From positions 372,001 through 436,000 of the forward strand of contig NZ_JBMSDT010000004.1 in the NCBI RefSeq assembly GCF_049445795.1: a stretch of 64,000 nucleotides of DNA, given 5' to 3'. The notes below the pieces were generated by a model. That model worked only from the letters and a program-made list of their open reading frames with translations. It did not search any database and was not told the origin of the DNA. Position numbers and translations under genes: made by a program. Positions 1 to 6,828 of this stretch are shown here, in pieces. Positions within the stretch are counted from its first letter, which is position 1; every line of letters begins with the position of its first letter. This stretch comes from Larkinella sp049445795. Lineage in GTDB: Bacteria > Bacteroidota > Bacteroidia > Cytophagales > Spirosomataceae.

Positions 1-1
1 A

Positions 2-1162
2 GAAGGACTCTATCTGGAGGTCATGCCGTCTGGCCGTCGCAACTGGCGGCTTAAATATCGCCTACACGGCAAAGAAAAGCGCATTGCTCTTGGGGGCTAT
101 CCCCAGGTGGGCTTACAGGATGCCCGGAAGGAGAAAAACCGGATTAAAGGCGAAATCCGATCTGGGTTGGACCCGGTCCTTGTCAAACAGGAAACGAAGC
201 TCAAGGCAGCTTTCGAACATGGTCAGACCTTCGAACGGATTGCCCGCGAGTGGCACAGCAAAGGAGTAGACACATGGGACCCACGTTACGCCAAAACGGT
301 TCTGCATCGTCTTGAAAAGTATGTGTTCGATGATTTAGGAAACTATCCTATTCACCTGCTCAAGCCGCTTACTGTCCTTAGTTGTCTGCAAAAAGTTGAG
401 CAGACCGCTCCCGAAATGGCTCGGCGCATTAAGCAGTTGATCAGTCATATTTGCCGGTACGCTATTGTTACAGGTCGCACGGAAACTGATCCTACAATCG
501 GCCTAGAGATAGCCTTAAAACGCTATAAGAAAGGCCATTTTGCCTCACTTGATATTGATGAACTGCCAGCTTTTATTCTCACACTTCACAACCATAAAGC
601 CCGGCTTTACCAGCAAACTTACTTCGCTATACGCTTAATGTTCCTGACGTTCGTGCGGACTAGCGAACTGGTTGAAGCCAGATGGTCGGAAATCGACTTT
701 GATCAAGCAATATGGACGATCCCGGCTGAACGTATGAAAATGCGGAGCCCTCATCTGGTACCACTTTCCCGGCAGGCATTAGACATTCTCACCGAGTTGA
801 AAAAGATGAATGGAAAGCGCGAGTTTGTATTCCCTAGTCTGCCACGCCCGCGCCAACCCATGAGCAAGGGCACCATTTTGGTTGCACTGAAACGGATGGG
901 TTATAACCGTAAAATGACTGGGCATGGCTTTCGGGCGCTGGCACTTGGCATCTTAAAAGAGAAGCTAGGCTATGCGCACGAGATTGCGGACCGGCAACTC
1001 GCCCATGCCCCTAAAAGCAGTACGGACCGTGCTTACGACCGGGCGAAGTTTTTACCTCAACGTATTGAGATGATGCAAGCGTACGCTGATTACCTGGATA
1101 AGGTCTATTTAGAAGAGTTGAAAAAACGGCACCTGAGTACATCATCAGCTACCGTTATTTAG
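2..1162 (+). CDS. P4-type tyrosine integrase, 5' end cut by window edge
   Basis: Site-specific recombinase that would integrate and excise the mobile element occupying the first 14 kb. The reading frame is open to the first base of the window (codons for EGLYLEV precede the first ATG at 23), and the segment up to LGGYP matches the N-terminal DUF4102 arm-binding domain of P4-like integrases, so the true start lies outside. Counting from the ATG at 23, the catalytic residues visible are Arg212 (FVRTSEL), His301 and Arg304 (GHGFR), His328 (LAHAP) and Tyr338 (AYDRAKF), so the enzyme looks intact. Integrases of this type usually sit next to the attachment site and read into the element, so the left attachment site should be just upstream of the window. 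Confidence 0.93.
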   Translation, partial: EGLYLEVMPSGRRNWRLKYRLHGKEKRIALGGYPQVGLQDARKEKNRIKGEIRSGLDPVLVKQETKLKAAFEHGQTFERIAREWHSKGVDTWDPRYAKTVLHRLEKYVFDDLGNYPIHLLKPLTVLSCLQKVEQTAPEMARRIKQLISHICRYAIVTGRTETDPTIGLEIALKRYKKGHFASLDIDELPAFILTLHNHKARLYQQTYFAIRLMFLTFVRTSELVEARWSEIDFDQAIWTIPAERMKMRSPHLVPLSRQALDILTELKKMNGKREFVFPSLPRPRQPMSKGTILVALKRMGYNRKMTGHGFRALALGILKEKLGYAHEIADRQLAHAPKSSTDRAYDRAKFLPQRIEMMQAYADYLDKVYLEELKKRHLSTSSATVI

Positions 1163-1299
1163 CGAACTCGTCCTTTTTTTATTACCTAGTGTTAATAGGA
1201 TAAGAATCCTGTTGCCTTACTTTATTGGCGGGTATATCATGAATATATTCCTAAAATGAGTTGATTACAGAAACTGATTCTCAAAGAGGGAGGGATGTA

Positions 1300-1518
1300 A
1301 TGTTCAATAAAAATGACGCTCTACTCGACCGGAAAAGTGCCGCGAAATACCTCAATTTATCTCCAGGAACTCTAGCTGTTTGGGACTGTACCAAACGGTA
1401 CAATCTTAACCCAATTAAGATAGGCCGTGCTGTCCGTTACCGGAAGTCGGACCTCGATAAATTCATTGAGCAGCGCCTTTGGTCATCCAACAATACGAGT
1501 ACTGATCGAAGTCAGTAA
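1300..1518 (+). CDS. Small helix-turn-helix DNA-binding protein, excisionase-like
   Basis: A 72-residue protein with a MerR/excisionase-type winged helix: the segment LDRKSAAKYLNLSPGTLAVW is the recognition helix region, followed by PIKIGRAVRYRKSDLDKFIEQ, the usual wing and C-terminal helix of HTH_17/excisionase-family proteins. It lies directly after the integrase on the same strand, a typical place for a recombination directionality factor, so a role in excision or in controlling the element is inferred. ATG 1300 was chosen over the upstream TTG (1261) because it has a purine-rich GGGAGGGATG just upstream and starts where the family usually starts. Confidence 0.75.
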   Translation: MFNKNDALLDRKSAAKYLNLSPGTLAVWDCTKRYNLNPIKIGRAVRYRKSDLDKFIEQRLWSSNNTSTDRSQ

Positions 1519-1557
1519 GCCTTAATCACTCTTTAGACCGTTTTTCAGGAGGTCGCC

Positions 1558-2466
1558 ATGAACATTGATCAGGCGAATGAAATTCCTATTGCCGAAATTT
1601 TAAATCGTCTGGGCTATCAGCCTCACAAAGCCAGTAACGGTAAGATGCTTTATCTTTCACCCGTTCGACAGGAAAAAACGCCTAGCTTCTATGTATATCT
1701 CAAGACCAACCGCTGGCATGATTTCGGCGACGGACGCGGAGGAGACCTGATCGATTTTGCGCAAGCTTACCTCAAGTTCACCCGCGAGACCGATACCGTC
1801 GTTGATGCATTGCGCTGGATTAAAAACATAGGGCTTGGGCCATTTGAATTCGCCCCTGTTCTAGCAGAATACATTGAAGAAGAGGGTGCTGGTCTGGTTC
1901 TCAAAGCCAAAAAGCCGATCCAGCATCTGGGTCTGATCCATTACCTGGAAAAACGCGGTATTCCGTTGCAATTAGCGCATCATCACCTGAAAGAAATCCA
2001 CGTCCGAAACCCGCGCACTGGCAAAAGTTTCTTTGCCTTGGGCATTCAAAATGAAGAGGGTGGGCACGAGTTGCGCAATCCCTTTTTCAAAGGCTCACTT
2101 GGCCCAAAAGCTATCTCGTTTATCCGTGGGCGAGAGCCCAAACCGAAGACCATCCATATTTTCGAGGGGGTCTTTGATTACCTGTCCGCCGTTGCTCAAG
2201 CGAAAGGCAGCGGTCTTAAAGGCGATACCATTGTCCTCAATTCACTATCCTGCCTCAAACAGATCGCCCCTTACATCCAGAATTACGGTTACCGCGTGGC
2301 GTATAGCTGGCTGGACAATGACAAAGCCGGGGAAGGTGCTACCGCGTCGCTGTCTGAATTCTGTCAGACGCAGGATGATCTAACCCACCGAACCATGAAC
2401 CGGATGTATGCCCCGCACAAGGATGTGAATGCCTGGCATATGCACCAGCTTGGTCTAACGTTGTGA
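1558..2466 (+). CDS. Primase-like protein with degenerate CHC2-type and Toprim domains
   Basis: 302 residues. The N-terminal part (about 5-70) has the layout of a DnaG-type CHC2 zinc-finger domain (YLSPVRQEKTPSFYV, then WHDFGDGRGGDLIDF), but the expected cysteine/histidine zinc ligands are missing. The C-terminal half contains a Toprim fold with the conserved glutamate at about 203 (IHIFEGVFDYL) and an acidic pair at about 253-255 (WLDNDKAG). Proteins of this kind are common on Bacteroidota mobile elements and are thought to prime replication of the transferred strand; that role is inferred. A GGAGG stands 6 bases before the ATG. The stop overlaps the next gene's GTG start, indicating translational coupling. 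Confidence 0.8.
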   Translation: MNIDQANEIPIAEILNRLGYQPHKASNGKMLYLSPVRQEKTPSFYVYLKTNRWHDFGDGRGGDLIDFAQAYLKFTRETDTVVDALRWIKNIGLGPFEFAPVLAEYIEEEGAGLVLKAKKPIQHLGLIHYLEKRGIPLQLAHHHLKEIHVRNPRTGKSFFALGIQNEEGGHELRNPFFKGSLGPKAISFIRGREPKPKTIHIFEGVFDYLSAVAQAKGSGLKGDTIVLNSLSCLKQIAPYIQNYGYRVAYSWLDNDKAGEGATASLSEFCQTQDDLTHRTMNRMYAPHKDVNAWHMHQLGLTL

Positions 2467-2954
2467 GAGGAGAACTAACCTTCGATCAACTGCGCTTGCA
2501 ATCGCTGTTTCGGGTTAATGAGGTAGAGATTGTTTACCGCAATCCCATTCTTTATCAGGACCGCATTCAAATTCGCTCTTCGGCGACCGCCTATGAAATT
2601 CTGTTAGCGACCTGGGCACAAAACCGTTTGGAACTGGTCGAGCAGTTCAAGATCTTGCTGCTTGATCAACAAAACAACTGCTTAGGCGTTTCCGACATTG
2701 CATCCGGGAGCATGTCGTCTTGTTTAGCTGATCCCAAAGTCATCTTTGCCACCGCCCTTAAAACTCGAGCAACCGGTTTGATCCTGGTCCACAATCACCC
2801 CAGTGGCAATTTGGCCCCCAGCGAGTCCGACAAGGCGCTCACGCGTAAGCTGAAAGACGGTGGCAAGTTGCTTGATATTGCCGTTCTCGATCACCTGATT
2901 GTCACCCCTCACAACTATCGGTCGTTTGCCGATGAAGGTCTGATGCCGGGCTAA
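2463..2954 (+). CDS. RadC-like JAB/MPN-domain protein
   Basis: 163 residues with the JAMM metal-site signature of the RadC family: Glu60 (VEQFKILLLD), HNHPSG with His110 and His112, and the acidic residue near 123 (SESD). The N-terminal helix-hairpin-helix domain of chromosomal RadC is absent, as is usual for the short RadC proteins on plasmids and integrative elements. The biochemical function is unknown; the metal site predicts a metalloprotease- or nuclease-like fold. The start is a GTG that overlaps the stop of the upstream primase-like gene by four bases. Confidence 0.85.
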   Translation: MRGELTFDQLRLQSLFRVNEVEIVYRNPILYQDRIQIRSSATAYEILLATWAQNRLELVEQFKILLLDQQNNCLGVSDIASGSMSSCLADPKVIFATALKTRATGLILVHNHPSGNLAPSESDKALTRKLKDGGKLLDIAVLDHLIVTPHNYRSFADEGLMPG

Positions 2955-3179
2955 TGCTCTGGCGTTTGGCGTCATTGGGAAAATCCGGCATATCGGATCA
3001 TGCTCAGTCTGCCATGACATGCCGGTTCAGTTGGGAAGGTACCCGGCTCGCTCATTCCGCCAACAGCAATTTTCGCCCCGCGTTTCACGCATTCCCCGCC
3101 CACCAAAATTCATGCTGGCTCATTCGGCTTAGCGCCGGGTTGTGCCATTCCCATCACCCTCAGCCCTGGAGACTAGACC

Positions 3180-4121
3180 ATGACAACCACGCAACATCCG
3201 GTTAACCGTAGCCGACCGACACAGGAAGCTCAAAGCAATCCATCCCCTCAGAACGACATCTACGCCCGAGTAACGGCCAAGATCCTGATGGATCTGGAGC
3301 AAGGCAACCTTACCTGGCGAAAGCCCTGGCATTCAGAGCAGTTAAACGGTCAGGTCATGCGCCCCTTACGCTGGAACAATATTCCCTATACCGGCATCAA
3401 CACCTTGATGTTGTGGGGCACAGCCGCCGAGCAGGGATTCAAATCACCGTACTGGATGACCTTTAAGCAGGCGCAGGAACTCAAAGCGACGGTTCGCAAA
3501 GGCGAGAAGGGAACGCAGGTCGTCTATGCCGATAAGCTGACCCAGGAGGAAGAAGATCCAAATGGCGAAACCCGTACCCGGCAGATTCCGTTTCTCAAAT
3601 CCTACACGGTTTTCAATGCCAACCAGATTGAGGGGCTTTCGGAGACGTTCTACAAACAGCCTGAACGGGTTGAAGCTAATCCGCAGTCGCGGAATGCCGA
3701 ACTGGAACTGTTCTTTGCCCAGACCAAGGCCGAAATCTACACCGGCGTGCAAGCCAATTACTCGATGACAACGGATCGTGTCCAGATGCCCCCGTTCGAA
3801 AGCTTTGAGAGTGCTGAAAGCTTTTATGCCGTACTCGCGCATGAGATCACCCACTGGACCCGCCACCCCAGCCGTCTCAATCGTGACCTGGGCCGCAAAA
3901 CCTACGGCGATGCCGGGTATGCGAAAGAAGAGCTCGTTGCTGAACTAGGTGCGTGTTTCCTGGCTGCTGATCTGGGCTTTGAGCCGATGCCGGAGACCAA
4001 ACATGCGGCTTACATTCAATCCTGGCTGGAGGCTTTGCAGAACGACAAACGCTTTATCTTCCAGGCAGCCTCTTATGCCCAGAAGGCGGTTGAATACATC
4101 CACGCTCTACAGCCGTCGTAA
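3180..4121 (+). CDS. ArdC-family antirestriction protein
   Basis: 313 residues in the two-part ArdC architecture: an N-terminal ssDNA-binding domain (about 25-150, with PWRKPW-like TWRKPW and PYTGINTLMLW motifs) and a C-terminal zincin-type metallopeptidase domain with HEITH at 221-225 and a downstream glutamate in YAKEELVAELGACFL. ArdC proteins protect incoming single-stranded DNA from host restriction during transfer, which suits a mobilizable element. The gene follows a 225-bp gap in which I see no gene, and it is the last clearly intact member of the rightward block. Confidence 0.9.
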   Translation: MTTTQHPVNRSRPTQEAQSNPSPQNDIYARVTAKILMDLEQGNLTWRKPWHSEQLNGQVMRPLRWNNIPYTGINTLMLWGTAAEQGFKSPYWMTFKQAQELKATVRKGEKGTQVVYADKLTQEEEDPNGETRTRQIPFLKSYTVFNANQIEGLSETFYKQPERVEANPQSRNAELELFFAQTKAEIYTGVQANYSMTTDRVQMPPFESFESAESFYAVLAHEITHWTRHPSRLNRDLGRKTYGDAGYAKEELVAELGACFLAADLGFEPMPETKHAAYIQSWLEALQNDKRFIFQAASYAQKAVEYIHALQPS

Positions 4122-4265
4122 CAGTATCGTCAAAGGGATTCAGTTTAGCGTGGTCATCGTTTCCTTTGTCCTGTGCGGTTGATCAAAGCAGGCAAAATAT
4201 CGGCAAGACGGGTGATTGCGCCAATCCCTCCTTTTAGACCTCGTCCAAAAGGCTCTAACGACTCC

Positions 4266-4300
4266 GGCTAAAAATAGACACTGCGCATCGATTTTTAGCC
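4266..4300 (+). terminator. Hairpin after the ardC-like gene
   Basis: A perfect 9-bp stem (GGCTAAAAA paired with TTTTTAGCC) with a 17-nt loop, about 145 bases after the ardC-like stop. The arm itself provides a run of five Ts before the final AGCC, so it could act as a weak terminator for the rightward block. No other gene is seen between 4122 and 4372. Confidence 0.4.
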
Positions 4301-4372
4301 TTCGGGGAGCGGTCACCGTCTATAGCCGTCTGGCCGCTTCCATGATCAACACACAGGAGAGGAGACTTGATC

Positions 4373-4519
4373 ATGACTACCCAAAACGAAAAATCCACTC
4401 CAAACAACCGACGCATACGGCGTATATCGTCAAAGTCAAAAAGGGTATCGACAAAGCCGACTGGATCAAAGCCTGGGAATATGATGATCAAAGCTTTTGA
4501 TATAATAGCACGGCTGTGA
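4373..4519 (+). pseudogene. Small element-encoded gene broken by two compensating frameshifts
   Basis: The ATG at 4373 has a strong upstream AGGAGAGGAGA and begins MTTQNEKSTPNN. The +1-shifted frame then carries the family-like stretch THTAYIVKVKKGIDKADWIK followed by AWEYDDQSF, after which the original frame resumes with FDIIARL and a stop at 4517-4519. Short proteins of the form THTAYIV...WIKIGAAW...GFDII are common on mobile elements of several phyla; their function is unknown. I infer a once-intact gene with one shift near 4405-4415 and a second near 4495. A sequencing error at either site is possible. Confidence 0.5.
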
Positions 4520-4588
4520 CAACGATAATCACCTTTATTAAATTTAGTAGAGAGCTAGTTTGAATTTAACAAAGTATTTTCCAATCAA

Positions 4589-5881
4589 TTACAAGGGAGT
4601 CCACGCCGTTTCGTTGCAATATTCCATGACTTTAGAAGTAGCATTATAACGAAGCCTTCCTCCATTTGATGCATCACATGTCTCCGTACTTGTGCCTACT
4701 TTTAGACTTCCATCAATAGCTAGACTAGCTGAGTTATCAGACGTACCTGTGTTTGCACCATTAGTTGTCATGTTACCGTAAATAACATCGCCGATGTTCA
4801 AATAAGTGCTTTGCGTAGCTGATGGACCGTCAATACCTGAGCCAATTAAAATGTTTGTTGAGCCTGTTGTGTTGGTTGTACCCGTATCGCTCCCTAAGAA
4901 TAAATTATTTGCGCCGGTTGTATTAACCAAACCAGTACTAGAACCTATAAATACATTTTTAGCTCCCGTTGAGCCAGAAGTTGTACTGTATCCTGATTGG
5001 TAGCCAATCATCACCGAATTACTACCAAGAGCATAGAGAGTGGACTTACCTTCTGCAGCTTGATGTCCTATTGCGACAGAATTATTTCCTGTTGTATTGT
5101 AATTTCCAGCCGAATTACCGACAAAGACATTATATGCACCAGTTGTATTTCTATTGCCTGATAATGCACCAACGAAAGTATTAAAAGAACCACTGGAATT
5201 AAAAGCACCGGTAAATAAGCCAACAAAAGTATTTGATGAGCCAATAGTATTAGCATCACCTGTCCCTGAGCCAAAAAAGCTGTTCCCCGCTCCACTAGTA
5301 GTGGTCCGGCCGCTAGATGTTCCAAAGAATGTGTTATTATCTCCATTGGCATTATTGACAGCTCGTCCTGCATAATGCCCAACAAAAGTGTTATTGATAG
5401 CACCACTGACAATTGATTTTCCAGCGGCGTTACCTAGAAAAGTATTTGAATCTGTTTTATTAAAACCTAGAAATGTACTTGCAGTAAAATCTACGATTGT
5501 AAAAACCTGTTTAGTTGGCGAGCCTGACGCGTTATCAACTAAAGACGGCATCGCAAAACTCGTGTCGCCCATGCCTGAAGCAGTCCATGCAGTACCATTG
5601 CAATAGTCCCAGCTAGTACCACCAGTATAACGTATCCGTCCTGAACGGCTTGAATTGCAGGTGCTGGTGTCATTGCCGAAATCTATTGTTTTTGTCCCTG
5701 TTTGTGTCCAGAGTTCTACAGGAACGAAAGACGCGCCATTACAAACCTGCCTTTCAAAGACACCCGACGTTTCCGTTTCATAACTATTACCTGCATCTGT
5801 GGCAGTTGCACAAGGAGGAGTTTGCGCATATGCTTGAATACAGAAAAGGAAAAAAGCAGGAATAAATACCAAATGGCGCAT
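4589..5881 (-). CDS. Secreted repetitive protein with NTFVG..AG..NTTG repeats
   Basis: 430 residues with a clear signal peptide (MRHLVFIPAFFLFCIQAYAQ). The centre (about 125-350) is built from at least nine repeats of the form N-x-F-x-G-x-x-[AST]-G-x-x-N-T-T-G, which resemble the left-handed coil of trimeric-autotransporter heads and some phage fibres. Three modules of the type C...GxxRY...YCNxTAW occur, two before and one after the repeats, each with a cysteine pair. No membrane anchor or sorting domain is recognised. The gene is AT-richer than its surroundings and is oriented against the ardC block, so it is probably recent cargo. An adhesin or fibre-like surface role is inferred only from the repeat type. 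Confidence 0.75.
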   Translation of the reverse strand: MRHLVFIPAFFLFCIQAYAQTPPCATATDAGNSYETETSGVFERQVCNGASFVPVELWTQTGTKTIDFGNDTSTCNSSRSGRIRYTGGTSWDYCNGTAWTASGMGDTSFAMPSLVDNASGSPTKQVFTIVDFTASTFLGFNKTDSNTFLGNAAGKSIVSGAINNTFVGHYAGRAVNNANGDNNTFFGTSSGRTTTSGAGNSFFGSGTGDANTIGSSNTFVGLFTGAFNSSGSFNTFVGALSGNRNTTGAYNVFVGNSAGNYNTTGNNSVAIGHQAAEGKSTLYALGSNSVMIGYQSGYSTTSGSTGAKNVFIGSSTGLVNTTGANNLFLGSDTGTTNTTGSTNILIGSGIDGPSATQSTYLNIGDVIYGNMTTNGANTGTSDNSASLAIDGSLKVGTSTETCDASNGGRLRYNATSKVMEYCNETAWTPL

Positions 5882-6094
5882 GTTTTATTCTTCTCTAAAA
5901 GTTATTTTATACGAGTTTATACATACTTTATAAAAAATTAAATATCCTGAGTATTTGCCATAAATTTAATAATAAAAAAGCTAGCTGATATTATCAAAAA
6001 TAAGAAAGTGACGAATGAAATTGATATACTTGCCTATCAAATTAATGCAGAATCTTCTCCTATCAAGGATCATGAAGCATCAAATAAGTTCAAA

Positions 6095-6341
6095 TCAATC
6101 TTGTTTGATGGTAGTGAGTACATAACTCGTGCTGCGTCCACCGGACAAGTCTTTGACCAGCACTCCTTGCTCAATAAGGTTCTTAATATCCCGTAACGCC
6201 GTATCTTAGGAACATTTGGCAATCTTCGCCCATTTGGGTGAGGTTAACTGGCTATCAATATCATCCCACAACGTGTTAAGCATCAAGGGTTGCCGATCGC
6301 TGATAGGCTCCATTCTCAGCCATTCACCGCACTGTCCATGC
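6095..6341 (-). pseudogene. C-terminal remnant of a Fic-family protein
   Basis: Read leftwards, this stretch encodes EWLRMEPISDRQPLMLNTLW, then a winged-helix segment containing LTSPKWAKIAKCS, a TAA stop, DTALRDIKNLIEQGVLVKD and GGRSTSYVL, ending in a natural stop at 6095. The pattern WAKIAKCSxDTALRDI...GGRSTSY is the C-terminal winged helix of DUF4172-type Fic proteins, in which the interrupted codon is normally Gln (CAA), so the stop is a one-base nonsense change. The catalytic Fic core (HPFxxGNGR) is absent: homology ends at a TAG contributed by the hairpin at 6342. The gene is therefore dead by both truncation and nonsense mutation. Confidence 0.7.
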
Positions 6342-6368
6342 TAATCCCCGCATATCATGCGGGGATTA
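6342..6368. terminator. Perfect 12-bp hairpin at the Fic remnant breakpoint
   Basis: TAATCCCCGCAT and ATGCGGGGATTA form a perfect 12-bp stem around a 3-nt loop. It lies downstream of the leftward relaxase operon (last gene ends at 6448) and may end its transcription, though no T-run follows on that strand. It also marks exactly where the Fic homology stops. The rest of 5882-6447 shows no gene. Confidence 0.5.
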
Positions 6369-6447
6369 AAAGGCTTATTCACCGTACGCTCTATGTAAGC
6401 TATTGAAAATAGATGTATTTAATAAAAATTGGAATTTCTTGCACAGC

Positions 6448-6828
6448 TTATTCAGCTTTTTCAATAAAAATATCAGTCACAATTTCTTTTTCCGGGTCCG
6501 CATCCATGACGTACCGTGCATCTATAACGGAAATAAAACGAGGACTATGATCCAGCAAAGCGGTAAACAATGTCGCTAATCCATATCCCTGTAAGGTGAT
6601 TTTATAGGCCGAAAAATGAAGCTGGATAGAGTTTTTTTCGTTGCCGGGATCAAATTCACCTTCAATCAGGTAGGCATAGTTGAAAAACGCCCGCCTTCCA
6701 TCCGGCCAAACTAGGCACAGATTGCGATGACTCCCCGGAGAATGATTAGCTTCGCCATCCGGCTCCTGTTCTCGGGTTGGGTTGCTTTCCCGCATCTGAT
6801 CAAAACGCAGCTTAAATCCGTGGTTCAT
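6448..6828 (-). CDS. Hypothetical protein coupled to the relaxase gene
   Basis: 126 residues, not recognised. The sequence is soluble and mixed alpha/beta in appearance (CLVWPDGRRAFFNYAYLIEG, IQLHFSAYKITLQGYGLATL), with no signal peptide or membrane segment. Its ATG overlaps the last 17 bases of the relaxase gene, so it is probably translated by coupling to it. Position alone suggests a relaxosome accessory or regulator; nothing in the sequence proves this. Confidence 0.65.
   Translation of the reverse strand: MNHGFKLRFDQMRESNPTREQEPDGEANHSPGSHRNLCLVWPDGRRAFFNYAYLIEGEFDPGNEKNSIQLHFSAYKITLQGYGLATLFTALLDHSPRFISVIDARYVMDADPEKEIVTDIFIEKAE

Noticed and set aside
4216..4372. Upstream extension of the small frameshifted gene as one 94-codon protein
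   Set aside because: The upstream codons have no homology, while a strong ribosome-binding site and ATG at 4373 mark the real start in another frame.
6008..6196. Open frame of 62 codons on the plus strand
   Set aside because: It lies mostly antisense to the Fic-family C-terminal remnant, which has recognisable homology on the other strand.
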